Source: an uncultured Sphingomonadaceae bacterium (GTDB lineage Bacteria > Pseudomonadota > Alphaproteobacteria > Sphingomonadales > Sphingomonadaceae). Taken from it: a stretch of 64,000 nucleotides of DNA. The stretch is from the NCBI GenBank assembly GCA_947493955.1, contig CANLSQ010000001.1:248001-312000 (forward strand), given 5' to 3'. Below the pieces are notes generated by a model. That model saw only the letters and a list, made by a program, of their open reading frames with translations. It ran no database searches and was not told where the DNA came from. The translations under genes were made by a program, and so were the position numbers. Positions 35,965-44,925 of the stretch are shown here, piece after piece; positions within the stretch are counted from its first letter, which is position 1; each line of letters opens with the position of its first letter.

Positions 35965-37194
35965 ATGTCTCGGAAAATCTATGTTCTAGGCGGTCATCAA
36001 ACCGATTTTGCCCAAAACTGGACGCGGGAAGACATGTCCCTGTTCGATCTGTTCTCGACATCCGTTCTTAAGGCATTGGAAAAAACAAAACTTGAACCGA
36101 AAGATATAGAAGTCGGCCATGTCGGCAATTTCGTAGCAGAATTGTTCACCGGTCAGGGTATGTTGGGCGGTTTTTTCGGCCATGTGCATAGAGATTTTGC
36201 TGGTATGCCAGCCTCCCGGCACGAAGGTGCCTGTGCGTCCGGATCGCTGGCGATTTTAGGCGCAATGACCGATATCGAAAGCGGCCGTTATGACCTGGCC
36301 TGTGTGGCCGGCGTGGAACTGATGCGCAACGTGTCAGGTGCGCAGGCAGCGGACAATCTGGGAGCGGCGATCTATGTCGGTGAAGAGGGGCAGGATGCCA
36401 AGTATATCTGGCCTGCGATGTTTTCCGATCTCGCCGAGGAATATGACAAGAGATATGGTCTTCGCCATGAACATCTGATGGAAATTTCCAAGACTAATTT
36501 CGATAATGCGCGGCGCAACCCTAATGCGCAGAGCCGAGACTGGACGTTTGGCGATAAAAGTTTCACGCAGGATGATGAGTATAATCCGGTCATAGAAGGC
36601 TGGATGCGTAGGCAGGATTGCGGGCAGGTGTCCGATGGTGCTGCCGTAGTCATTCTGGCTTCCGAAGAGCGCGCAAAACAATATGCAGACGCGCGCGGTA
36701 TAGCGTTGGAAAGCCTGCCGCAGATTAAAGGATGGGGCCATAGCACCGCGCCGATGTTGATGCGCACCAAATTGGCGGATAGCGCGAATGACGACTATGT
36801 TCTGCCGTGGACACGAAAAGCCATCACTGACGCGTATCGGCGTGCAGGTATTGCCGGGCCGGCACAACTGGATGCCATCGAAACTCATGACTGCTTTTCA
36901 GTGACCGAATATATGGCCATTGAACATTTCGGGATCACCGCACCCGGCGAAGCCTGGAAAGCGATTGAAGAGGGTGTGATTGCTTTTGACGGTAGCTTGC
37001 CAGTCAATCCATCGGGCGGACTGATCGGAATGGGACATCCGGTTGGTGCAACAGGTGTCCGGATGATGCTTGATGCGGCAAAGCAGGTAACAGGGAAAGC
37101 CGGAGACTATCAGGTTGAAGGCGCAAAAAACGTCGGCACGTTTAATGTCGGGGGATCAGGAACGACAAATTGTTCTTTTGTCGTCGGAGTTTAA
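35965..37194 (+). CDS. Thiolase-family acetyl-CoA acyltransferase (SCP-x-like)
   Basis: A 409-residue thiolase-fold protein that would cleave a 3-oxoacyl-CoA or act on a branched/steroid-like acyl-CoA. The nucleophile Cys sits in RHEGACASGSLAI (about residue 90), and the C-terminal catalytic region includes ETHDCFSVTEYMAIEHFG and NPSGGLIGMGHPVGATGVRM. The HDCF motif resembles SCP-x/lipid-transfer thiolases more than FadA, whose motif is NEAFA. It starts 11 bp after the oxygenase gene with AAGGGG upstream, so the two are almost surely co-transcribed. Confidence 0.88.
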   Translation: MSRKIYVLGGHQTDFAQNWTREDMSLFDLFSTSVLKALEKTKLEPKDIEVGHVGNFVAELFTGQGMLGGFFGHVHRDFAGMPASRHEGACASGSLAILGAMTDIESGRYDLACVAGVELMRNVSGAQAADNLGAAIYVGEEGQDAKYIWPAMFSDLAEEYDKRYGLRHEHLMEISKTNFDNARRNPNAQSRDWTFGDKSFTQDDEYNPVIEGWMRRQDCGQVSDGAAVVILASEERAKQYADARGIALESLPQIKGWGHSTAPMLMRTKLADSANDDYVLPWTRKAITDAYRRAGIAGPAQLDAIETHDCFSVTEYMAIEHFGITAPGEAWKAIEEGVIAFDGSLPVNPSGGLIGMGHPVGATGVRMMLDAAKQVTGKAGDYQVEGAKNVGTFNVGGSGTTNCSFVVGV

Positions 37195-37207
37195 GGGGGA
37201 GGTAGCG

Positions 37208-38077
37208 GTGAATTCAAAAATACTGATCGGTCTTATCATATCAGTTGGGCTGGGCGTAGCTGTTGCATTTGCGGGTAGTCAGGGCGGAATGATATTTGGC
37301 GCTATGCCGGTGTTTTTGCTGTGCGGTATCCTGGCCTATGGCATCAACTGGCTGGCTTTCATCCCTGCCAACATGGCCCAGACAGAAAAATTCTATGATC
37401 TGACTGGCTCCATTACCTATCTTACAATAATGATCGTCGCATGCGCGTTGTCTGCACCGGTTGATCTTCGTGCTATCATTGTGGCCTCAATGGTAGCGGT
37501 CTGGGCGCTTCGACTGGGATCGTTTCTGTACTTGCGGATAAAGGCGGATGGTCATGATCAGCGGTTTGACCAGATAAAGATTTCACCACCGCGTTTCTTT
37601 CTGACTTGGACTTTGCAAGGGCTATGGGTTCTGCTGACGGCAGCCAGTGCCTTGGTCATCATTACCAATGCAACGCGGCTTCCACTGGATATTTTTGCCT
37701 ATATCGGCGTCGGCTTGTGGATTGCCGGTTTCGTGATCGAAGCGGTCGCTGATCGGCAAAAAAGGACATTTCGTAGCAACCCAGAAAACAAGGGGCGCTT
37801 TATCTCTTCGGGCCTGTGGGCCTGGTCGAGACATCCCAACTACTTTGGAGAAATCCTGCTCTGGACAGGCATAACTGTCATGTCATTGCCGCTTCTGTCC
37901 GGTTGGCAATGGGTAACGATTATCTCTCCGATTTTTGTCACGACCTTGCTGATGCGGGTCAGCGGTGTGCCCAAACTGGAGGCTGCGGGACAGAAAAGGT
38001 GGGGAGATGATCCGGATTATATTGAATATTGTAAATCGGTTCCCGTCCTGATCCCCAGGCCGCCCAAGAGCAGCTAA
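37208..38077 (+). CDS. DUF1295 integral membrane protein (steroid 5-alpha-reductase-like fold)
   Basis: The 289-residue protein has about seven hydrophobic helices and the C-terminal GRFISSGLWAWSRHPNYFGEILLWTGI motif of DUF1295/isoprenylcysteine methyltransferase-like and steroid 5-alpha-reductase-like proteins; such families bind NADPH or SAM at this end. GTG 37208 is the likely start because GGGGGAGG lies just upstream, 13 bp after the thiolase stop. It could be a lipid or isoprenoid reductase acting on a substrate of the neighbouring enzymes; this is inferred only from context. Confidence 0.85.
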   Translation: MNSKILIGLIISVGLGVAVAFAGSQGGMIFGAMPVFLLCGILAYGINWLAFIPANMAQTEKFYDLTGSITYLTIMIVACALSAPVDLRAIIVASMVAVWALRLGSFLYLRIKADGHDQRFDQIKISPPRFFLTWTLQGLWVLLTAASALVIITNATRLPLDIFAYIGVGLWIAGFVIEAVADRQKRTFRSNPENKGRFISSGLWAWSRHPNYFGEILLWTGITVMSLPLLSGWQWVTIISPIFVTTLLMRVSGVPKLEAAGQKRWGDDPDYIEYCKSVPVLIPRPPKSS

Positions 38078-38180
38078 GCAGGTCTGTGTTGGCCGCGATG
38101 CCGCTCTGCCATATTCCCTGACCATGGCTTGACAAGGCCCCAAATCGATTTAGGTCGTCACCAACAACTGGAGATTTATC

Positions 38181-39353
38181 ATGCGTGAAGCTGTCGTCGT
38201 ATCCTATGCCCGTACCGGACTTGCTAAAGCCGGACGAGGTGGGTTTAACATCACGCCACCAATGACGATGGCGGCGCACGCCATTAAACATGCCGTTGCC
38301 AAGTCGGGTGTAGAGAGTGACTTTGTCGACGACAGCCTGATGGGCAATGTCGCCCATGCTGCGCCAAATATCGGTCGCAATGCCGCGCTTCTTGCAGGGC
38401 TTCCCAAAACCACAGCGGGTGCCACGATCAACCGTTTCTGTTCGTCCGGGATGCAAGCCATCGCCATGGCGGCAAACCATATTCGCGGCGATGGCGCGGA
38501 TTGTGTTGTCGCTGGCGGGGTCGAGAGTATTTCAATGCAAGGGCAGCGTGCACCGGAAGGCAGCATTGATAACGAAATTTTGAAAATTGCACCAGATATC
38601 TTCATGCCGATGATTGATACAGCGGATATTGTCGCGGAGCGTTACAATGTCAGCCGCGAATATCAGGATGAATATTCCCTGCAATCTCAGCAGCGTATGG
38701 CCAAGGCGCAGGAAGCCGGGCTTTTTGCCGATGAAATCGTACCGATGCAGACGAAGATGAAAGTCGTCGACAAGGAAACCAAGGAAGAAAGCATTGTCGA
38801 TTACACGGTCGATCGGGATGAATGCAATCGTCCGACAACGACCCTCGAAGGTCTCGCCAAATTGCAGCCGGTTATGGGCGAAGGCAAATATATCACCGCC
38901 GGCAATGCCAGCCAATTGTCCGATGGTGCCGCCGCGGTATTGTTGATGGAAGCTAAAGAGGCCGAACGGAGGGGTCTGGAACCCCTTGGCCGTTTCGTAT
39001 CCTGGGCCGTCGCCGGTTGTGAACCGGATGAAATGGGTATTGGTCCGGTTTTTGCCGTTCCCAAACTACTCGAACGGCAAGGTCTGACGGTCGATGATAT
39101 CGATATCTGGGAACTCAATGAAGCCTTTGCGAGCCAGTGTCTCTACAGCCGCGATCGTCTGGGCATTGATCCGGAAAAATATAACGTCAATGGCGGCTCC
39201 ATTTCAATCGGCCACCCCTTTGGCATGACTGGCGCGCGCTGTGCCGGGCATTTGTTGCAGGAAGGCCGCCGTCGCGGTGCAAAATGGGGCGTGGTCACCA
39301 TGTGTATTGGCGGTGGTCAGGGCGGAGCAGGTCTGTTCGAAATCTACCCCTGA
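38181..39353 (+). CDS. Acetyl-CoA C-acyltransferase (beta-oxidation thiolase)
   Basis: This 390-residue thiolase cleaves 3-ketoacyl-CoA to acetyl-CoA and a shortened acyl-CoA. Motifs: nucleophile Cys in TINRFCSSGMQAIAMAA (about 86-102), WELNEAFASQCLYSRD, and C-terminal GGSISIGHPFGMTGARCAGH plus VVTMCIGGGQGGAGLFE with the second catalytic Cys. GGAG precedes the ATG by seven bases. It lies 103 bp after the DUF1295 gene and 49 bp before the thioesterase gene. It is closer to FadA than the thiolase at 35965. Confidence 0.93.
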   Translation: MREAVVVSYARTGLAKAGRGGFNITPPMTMAAHAIKHAVAKSGVESDFVDDSLMGNVAHAAPNIGRNAALLAGLPKTTAGATINRFCSSGMQAIAMAANHIRGDGADCVVAGGVESISMQGQRAPEGSIDNEILKIAPDIFMPMIDTADIVAERYNVSREYQDEYSLQSQQRMAKAQEAGLFADEIVPMQTKMKVVDKETKEESIVDYTVDRDECNRPTTTLEGLAKLQPVMGEGKYITAGNASQLSDGAAAVLLMEAKEAERRGLEPLGRFVSWAVAGCEPDEMGIGPVFAVPKLLERQGLTVDDIDIWELNEAFASQCLYSRDRLGIDPEKYNVNGGSISIGHPFGMTGARCAGHLLQEGRRRGAKWGVVTMCIGGGQGGAGLFEIYP

Positions 39354-39402
39354 ACGTTTGAGATAGCGAACACCCCCAGCATTTTAAGGAATAGAAGCAG
39401 TT

Positions 39403-40332
39403 TTGGATCAACTAACGGACGAACAAGTCGAACGCCGGCTTTCGGAAGCTTTGGCGAATCGCTCCTCCGTGCCCGCGGAGAAGCTGATAGCCGGATTGCT
39501 CCGCACCTTTAAGCTCACGGCAGACGCTGATGACGAGTTTCTCTATCCCGCGCTTTCGTCGACGGTACGCGAGCGTATTTTTGGCGGGCAGGTGATTGCA
39601 CAGGCCATTGTCGCTGCGGATCAAACCGTTGATGAAGAGAAGACCATCCATTCGCTCCATTCCTATTTTTTGCGCGCGGGAGACGAGACCAAGCCGCTGC
39701 ATTTTCGGGTGCATCGCGACTTTGACGGGCGCAGCATTTCCAACCGCCGGGTTGTTGTGCGTCAGGATGACAAGGTCATATTCAATCTGACGGCCTCTTT
39801 TCAAAAACCGGCTGACGGACTTCATCATCAGGTGCCGATGCCCGATGTCCTGCCGCCCGACCAATGCATGAGTATGATGGAGCAAATCGCCCGCAACCCG
39901 CAAGTGTCGGACAAGCATATTGAGCGGATGAGCATGCCGCGTCCCTTTGATGTCCGAAGCTTTCGTCCGGAAGGCAAAAGCGAAACTGCGTACCAATATC
40001 AATGGTTCAAGACGGTTGCGCCGCTGCCCGATGATCCGCTCACCCACAGGGCCACGCTGGCGTTCGCATCCGATATGGGATTGCTTTCTACGTCGATGAT
40101 TCCGCACGGATTGCATTGGACCACGCCCGGATTATTCTCGACCAGCCTCGATCACGCGATGTGGTTCCATGACGATTTCAGGATGGATCAGTGGATTTGC
40201 TATGTGATGGACAGCGATTGGACCGGCGGTACCCGCGGCCTCAATCGCGGTTCGCTGTATACGCAGGATGGCAAGCTGGTTGCATCCGCCGTGCAGGAAG
40301 GCCTTATCCGGGTTACACCGAAAAGCGACTGA
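39403..40332 (+). CDS. tesB: Acyl-CoA thioesterase II
   Basis: TesB hydrolyses medium/long-chain acyl-CoA to free acid and CoA. The 309-residue product has the double hot-dog layout: ERIFGGQVIAQAIVAADQTV and HSLHSYFLRAGDETKPLHFRVHRDFDGRSISNRRVV in the first half, and ATLAFASDMGLLSTSMIPHG, SLDHAMWFHDDFRMDQWICYVMDS and RGLNRGSLYTQDGKLVASAVQEGLIR in the second. The start is TTG 39403 with AAGGA upstream; no ATG fits the family N-terminus. It ends three bases from the convergent ligase gene. Confidence 0.93.
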   Translation: MDQLTDEQVERRLSEALANRSSVPAEKLIAGLLRTFKLTADADDEFLYPALSSTVRERIFGGQVIAQAIVAADQTVDEEKTIHSLHSYFLRAGDETKPLHFRVHRDFDGRSISNRRVVVRQDDKVIFNLTASFQKPADGLHHQVPMPDVLPPDQCMSMMEQIARNPQVSDKHIERMSMPRPFDVRSFRPEGKSETAYQYQWFKTVAPLPDDPLTHRATLAFASDMGLLSTSMIPHGLHWTTPGLFSTSLDHAMWFHDDFRMDQWICYVMDSDWTGGTRGLNRGSLYTQDGKLVASAVQEGLIRVTPKSD

Positions 40333-40335
40333 CAG

Positions 40336-42078
40336 TCAGAATAACGACTTCAGATCGCGTTTCAGTATTTTGCCATTGGCGTTGCGCGGCAAGCTTTCGG
40401 CGCTGAACAGGACTTTTACCGGCACCTTGAAATTTGCCAGCCGGGCGCGAACCCATTCCTGCAATTCGGCTTCAGTGGCGCTTTGGCCCTGCACCAGATT
40501 CACGACCGCCGCCGGTTCTTCGCCCAGAGTCTTGTGCTCTATACCAATCAAGGCCGCATCCATCACCGCCGGATGATCATAAAGGACATTCTCGACCTCC
40601 GATGAGTAGATATTCTCACCTCCGCGAATGATCATGTCTTTTGCGCGGTCGACAATATGGCAGAAGCCTTCATCGTCTAGACGCGCCAGATCGCCTGTCC
40701 GAACCCAGCCATCGACGAAGGTTTCGGCGGTTGCGTCCGGCCGGTTCCAATAGCCTTTCACCACCATTGGCCCGCGCGCCCAAAGTTCGCCCACTTCGCC
40801 AATAGGCATTTCGTGGGCGCCATCCTCGCTCATGACTTTCAGGTCGGCCGCAGCCACCGGCGGGCCGCAGCTGGTCGGCCGATTAAGATAATCCTCGGCG
40901 CTATGTGATGTAACCGTCGCCATGGTTTCGGTCATGCCCCAGCCATTGCCGGGCAGGGCGCCAAAAACCTCGTAGATTTTGCGGGCCAATTCCGGCGCGG
41001 ACGGCGCGCCGCCATAGCTGATCGCGTCGATCGAACTCAGATCATATTTGTCGCGATCCGGATGCTCGATCAATTGCCAAGCGATAAACGGTACGCCGCC
41101 GGTGGCATTGACCTTTTCCCGCTCGATAATCTCCATAGCCCGTACCGTATCCCATTTATGCAGGAATACCATCTTATGGCCGCCATGCACGGTCGGCATC
41201 ATAATCGCGGAACAGGCGGTGCAGTGGAACATCGGCACCACTGTCAGGCCGACCCGAACCGTGGGTTCCGGCAGCTCATTGCCCCGCCGCAAGGCAGCTG
41301 CCGCGCCTGAATAGCCCACCGAAATCGCATTGGTGGTCAGATTGCGATGCGTGCCGAGTGCGCCTTTGGGCTGACCGGTTGTACCGCTGGTGTAGAATAT
41401 CGTTGCTGGATCATCAGGGGCCATGTCTACGGCTGGCAGATCCTGATCCGGAAGGTCGCCATAATCATTGGGCCGTCCGATAATCTCGTCCAGCGCCCGC
41501 GCGGGATTGGCCAACGCGTTCTGGTTCCGCGCCACAATGACATGTTTCAGATCGGGGAGATCGCTCAGATGCGAAGATATCCGGTCCCATCGCTCGGCAT
41601 CGCAGAGCAACACGCTGGTTTCCGAATTCGCGAGGCCAAAGACCAGTTCCTGATCCGTCCACCAGGCGTTGAGCGGTACAACAATAGCCCCGATAGAAGC
41701 AGCCGCGAAGAAGATCACCGGCCATTCCGGCAAATTGCGCATGGCGAGCGAAACCCGGTCGCCCTTGGAGACTCCAATATTCTGAAACTCCACCGCCAGA
41801 GCCGCCACAGCACGATACCAATTGGTATAGGTTACGCGCTCGTCCTCAAATATCAGAAATTCGCTATCGCCATGGCCGCGCGCATGTTCCGCCATCGCCG
41901 CGAGTGTGGGATGGGCATTTTTCCAGACGCGGGTTTCCACGCCATCAATATCGACCATCTCCATTTCAAACGGTTGGCCCGGCGCGCATAGCATGGCGTC
42001 TACCTCTTTGCGTGATCGTACGGGCCATCCAGCGGGCGGTGTCCACTTTTCCAGTGGATCTATAGCTTCAGCTGACAA
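40336..42078 (-). CDS. Acyl-CoA synthetase (AMP-forming ligase)
   Basis: This 580-residue ligase activates a carboxylic acid to its CoA thioester with ATP. It has the AMP-binding signature IFYTSGTTGQPKGALGTHRN (about 208-227), GWGMTETMATVT, ELWARGPMVVKGYWNRPDAT, GWVRTGDLARLDDEGFCHIVDRAKDMIIRGGENIYSSEVE and the C-terminal catalytic-lysine region RNANGKILKRDL. The start is TTG 42078, preceded by AGGAG at seven bases; a nearby ATG is out of frame and ends at once. Chain-length or aromatic specificity cannot be read. It lies 30 bp downstream of the FadB-like gene on the same strand. Confidence 0.92.
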   Translation of the reverse strand: MSAEAIDPLEKWTPPAGWPVRSRKEVDAMLCAPGQPFEMEMVDIDGVETRVWKNAHPTLAAMAEHARGHGDSEFLIFEDERVTYTNWYRAVAALAVEFQNIGVSKGDRVSLAMRNLPEWPVIFFAAASIGAIVVPLNAWWTDQELVFGLANSETSVLLCDAERWDRISSHLSDLPDLKHVIVARNQNALANPARALDEIIGRPNDYGDLPDQDLPAVDMAPDDPATIFYTSGTTGQPKGALGTHRNLTTNAISVGYSGAAAALRRGNELPEPTVRVGLTVVPMFHCTACSAIMMPTVHGGHKMVFLHKWDTVRAMEIIEREKVNATGGVPFIAWQLIEHPDRDKYDLSSIDAISYGGAPSAPELARKIYEVFGALPGNGWGMTETMATVTSHSAEDYLNRPTSCGPPVAAADLKVMSEDGAHEMPIGEVGELWARGPMVVKGYWNRPDATAETFVDGWVRTGDLARLDDEGFCHIVDRAKDMIIRGGENIYSSEVENVLYDHPAVMDAALIGIEHKTLGEEPAAVVNLVQGQSATEAELQEWVRARLANFKVPVKVLFSAESLPRNANGKILKRDLKSLF

Positions 42079-42107
42079 ACATATTCTCCTAATCGATAGA
42101 CGCGACC

Positions 42108-44144
42108 TTATCGGTTAAACTTGCCGCCTGCAGCAGCTTTTTCTTCCAGCAGCTTAGCCACTGGCAAGCCATGTTTTTTCAGACCCGCAACCACGTTATC
42201 AAGCCCGACCGTGTCGGCCCAGAACATCGGGCCGCCGGTATAAAGCGGCCAGCCATAGCCATTGATCCAGACGACATCGATATCACTCGCCCGCTGGGCC
42301 ATGCCCTCTTCCAGGATCTTCGCACCCTCGTTGACCATCGGATAGAGCAGACGTTCGCGGATTTCGTCCTTTGAAATTTCGCGCTGCTCTTTGCCTGCTT
42401 TGGCAGCGAATTCAGAGATAATCTGTTTGACCTCATCGGCCGGTGTGCGTTGCCGCGCTTCATTATAGTCATAAAAGCCTTTGCCGACTTTTTGTCCCCA
42501 GCGACCGGCGGCACATAAGGCGTCGCGCAATGTTACAATCCGCTCTGGATCACGGTGCCAGCCAATGTCGACCCCGGCGAGGTCGGACATCTGGAACGGC
42601 CCCATCGGAAAGCCGAAGTCCAGCAGCACATCATCCACGTCCCAGTAATTGGCGCCTTCCATAATCATGATATTCGCCTGTTCCTGACGCGGGCTGAGCA
42701 TACGGTTGCCGATAAAGCCGGGGCAAACGCCAGAGACAGCGGCCACCTTGCCAATCCTCTTCGACAGCTTCATCGCGGTCATCAGCACGTCATCCGCTGT
42801 CTTCTCACCGCGCACAATTTCGAGCAATTTCATGATATTGGCGGGAGAGAAAAAGTGCAGGCCCAGCACATATTCAGGCCGCTTCGTCACCGCCGCGATC
42901 TCGTCAATATTCAGATAGCTGGTGTTACTGGCAAGGATCGCGCCCTGCTTTACAATGCCGTCGAGCTTGGCGAAGACTTCCTTTTTGACGTCCATATTCT
43001 CGAACACAGCTTCGATCACCAGATCGCAGTCTGCGAGATCGTCATAGGACAGACTGGGCGTCAAAATGCTCATGGCGCCCTCGACCTGTTCTTCGGTCAT
43101 CCTTCCGCGTTTCGCTGTGTTCTCATAATTTTTGCGGATCACACCAACGCCGCGTTCCAGCGCTTCCTCTTTCAGCTCGACAATGGTTACGGGAATACCG
43201 GCAGACAGAAAGTTCATGCCGATGCCGCCGCCCATAGTCCCGGCGCCCAATATGCCGACTTTCTTGATCGGGATCAGGTCGATTTTGGGATCAATACCGT
43301 CAATCTTGTTCGCCGCGCGTTCGGCGAAGAAATAGTGGCGCATGGCGGCCGACTGGGTGCCGGTCATCAGCTTCATGAAAAGCTCGCCCTCTTTCTTGAC
43401 ACCATCGGCATAAGACAGCTCGCCCGCAGCCTTTACGGCCTGAATGCCCGCCTCCGGGGCGTCGAACCCGCGAATCTTGCGGCCGTTTTTCTGACGGAAT
43501 TCATCAAATATAGCCGGGTTCTTGATCCCATCTTCATTGGCCGTGCCTTCCGAGGAACGCGGCGGTTCCTTGCCAATCTGTTCGCGTGCAAAGGCGATGG
43601 CATCCTCGGCCAGACTATCTTCGCCGACAATCTGGTCGACCAAGCCGATAGCATGGGCCTTCTTCGCAGAAATCGGATTGCCGATGACCACCATTGGCAA
43701 AGCCGCCTCTGCGCCAACCACCCGCGGCAAGCGCTGCGTTCCAGCGGCACCGGGGATCAGGCCCAGTTTCACCTCGGGCAGGCCCATTTTTGCTGATGCT
43801 ACCGCGACCCGGTAATGACAGGCCAAGGCAACTTCACAGCCTCCGCCCAATGCGGTTCCGTGGATCGCCGCGACAACCGGCTTGTCGCTGGCTTCCAACC
43901 GGTCAATGGCCTCCCCCAGATTCGGCCCCTGCATAGGCTTGCCAAACTCAGTAATGTCCGCACCGGCAAAAAATGTCCGTCCGTTACAGCGAACGACCAC
44001 GGCCTCAATCTCGTCATCGGACAAGGCCTCTTCAATGCCATCCACAAGTCCCTGTCGAACTGCTGCACCGAGCGCATTGACCGGCGGATTGTTCGAGATA
44101 ATGACCAATATATTCTGATGTTTCTCAGTGGTGATGACAGACAT
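42108..44144 (-). CDS. Bifunctional enoyl-CoA hydratase / 3-hydroxyacyl-CoA dehydrogenase
   Basis: A FadB/FadJ-like fusion that performs the two middle steps of beta-oxidation. The 678 residues start with an enoyl-CoA hydratase domain (about 1-190; [47 protein letters not shown]). The NAD-binding HAD domain follows (about 290-480; [50 protein letters not shown]) and then the HAD C-terminal domains. ATG 44144 is preceded by CAGGAG; the frame extends to 44228 without a better start. It is followed by the acyl-CoA ligase gene and should feed the thiolases at 35965 and 38181. Confidence 0.94.
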   Translation of the reverse strand: MSVITTEKHQNILVIISNNPPVNALGAAVRQGLVDGIEEALSDDEIEAVVVRCNGRTFFAGADITEFGKPMQGPNLGEAIDRLEASDKPVVAAIHGTALGGGCEVALACHYRVAVASAKMGLPEVKLGLIPGAAGTQRLPRVVGAEAALPMVVIGNPISAKKAHAIGLVDQIVGEDSLAEDAIAFAREQIGKEPPRSSEGTANEDGIKNPAIFDEFRQKNGRKIRGFDAPEAGIQAVKAAGELSYADGVKKEGELFMKLMTGTQSAAMRHYFFAERAANKIDGIDPKIDLIPIKKVGILGAGTMGGGIGMNFLSAGIPVTIVELKEEALERGVGVIRKNYENTAKRGRMTEEQVEGAMSILTPSLSYDDLADCDLVIEAVFENMDVKKEVFAKLDGIVKQGAILASNTSYLNIDEIAAVTKRPEYVLGLHFFSPANIMKLLEIVRGEKTADDVLMTAMKLSKRIGKVAAVSGVCPGFIGNRMLSPRQEQANIMIMEGANYWDVDDVLLDFGFPMGPFQMSDLAGVDIGWHRDPERIVTLRDALCAAGRWGQKVGKGFYDYNEARQRTPADEVKQIISEFAAKAGKEQREISKDEIRERLLYPMVNEGAKILEEGMAQRASDIDVVWINGYGWPLYTGGPMFWADTVGLDNVVAGLKKHGLPVAKLLEEKAAAGGKFNR

Positions 44145-44471
44145 TTTTTTCTCCTGCAGAAATCTCGTTTGGTTAACGAAGAGAGGCGGCGTGGCGCGAA
44201 GGTGAAGCTCGAAAACCAAGCAGGCCAATCGAGTATCACAAAGAAAGAGGATTTCAAATCAGGCTTTTGTTTTATTGGGTTAAATGCAGGAAAATTCGAT
44301 GATTGTTGATCTCGGAATCCGGATGTTTTGGGCAACTAACGCCGCCAGAGAACCGTCTGTCGCAAGCATCAGATGTTAAGCCCTGTTAACCATAGAAATT
44401 TAGACGCACTTAACATCCTCAGAGCATTTTTATGCACGGGCATAGGAACAGGGCAACGCCGAAAGGCAGAA
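44145..44471 (+). other. Divergent intergenic region, fadB-like gene / sciP
   Basis: This 327-bp region carries promoters for the FadB-like gene (minus) and sciP (plus). The sciP frame is open back to 44373, but I do not count that part as coding because the family N-terminus and ribosome-binding sites lie downstream. The half-site pairs at 44376-44414 are the only recognisable elements. Confidence 0.6.
44376..44414 (+). promoter_or_regulatory. Paired CtrA-like half sites upstream of sciP
   Basis: TTAAGCCCTGTTAAC (44376-44390) and TTAGACGCACTTAAC (44400-44414) share the pattern TTAR-N6-TTAAC and start 24 bp apart. The known CtrA site is TTAA-N7-TTAA(C), so the spacing is one base short. The 58-96 bp distance to the sciP start and the known CtrA control of sciP in Caulobacter make the repeats worth noting. 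Confidence 0.35.
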
Positions 44472-44780
44472 ATGAGGTTCCATATGAAACATGTTACGAT
44501 ACCAAAAGCCACCAGAGTCATCGGCCCGCTTGGGGAAGCGCTCGCCGAACATGACTTGCCACCCGCGGATACAACCCGGTGGGTGATAAGGCGTAAAGCC
44601 GAGGTTGTCGCTGCCGTGAATGGCGGGCTGTTGACCACGGATGAAGCCTGTGAACGTTATGATCTGTCGCTAGAGGAGCTCATTTCCTGGCAGCAGGCGA
44701 TCCATCGTTCTGGTATGTCTGGTTTACGCATCACCCACTTACAGGAATATCGCGACCAAAGCTTCAATCAGGATATGTGA
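44472..44780 (+). CDS. sciP: CtrA inhibitor SciP (DUF1153 family)
   Basis: SciP is a small helix-turn-helix protein of alphaproteobacteria that binds the cell-cycle regulator CtrA at promoters and blocks transcription activation. The product (102 residues from ATG 44472) carries the strongly conserved core RVIGPLGEALAEHDLPPADT, TTRWVIRRKAEVVAAVNGGL and LTTDEACERYDLSLEEL followed by SWQQAIHRSGMSGLRITHLQEYR. ATG 44472 has AAAGG six bases upstream; ATG 44484 has GAGG and is equally possible. It is monocistronic by appearance and supports assignment of the organism to the alphaproteobacteria. Confidence 0.93.
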   Translation: MRFHMKHVTIPKATRVIGPLGEALAEHDLPPADTTRWVIRRKAEVVAAVNGGLLTTDEACERYDLSLEELISWQQAIHRSGMSGLRITHLQEYRDQSFNQDM

Positions 44781-44925
44781 ACGGCTTTTAAATCAGGTCT
44801 GAGGCTTGGTACGACAAGCCTAAAAGCCTGAACGCTTTATCCTTACATTTTTAAAATTTCACTCTTTCGCTCGGCCCCATTTCCAGGTCCGTCATAGCGA
44901 AACCCAATCTAATAAGGTGCCCCCT

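Noticed and set aside
39412-40116. 234-codon minus-strand frame inside tesB
   Set aside because: Shadow of tesB, whose double hot-dog motifs are clear; no domain seen in the antisense product.
42555-43796. 413-codon plus-strand frame antisense to the FadB-like gene
   Set aside because: Long antisense frames arise from codon bias; the fadB-like frame has full catalytic motifs, and this one is rich in His/Asp/Arg without domains.
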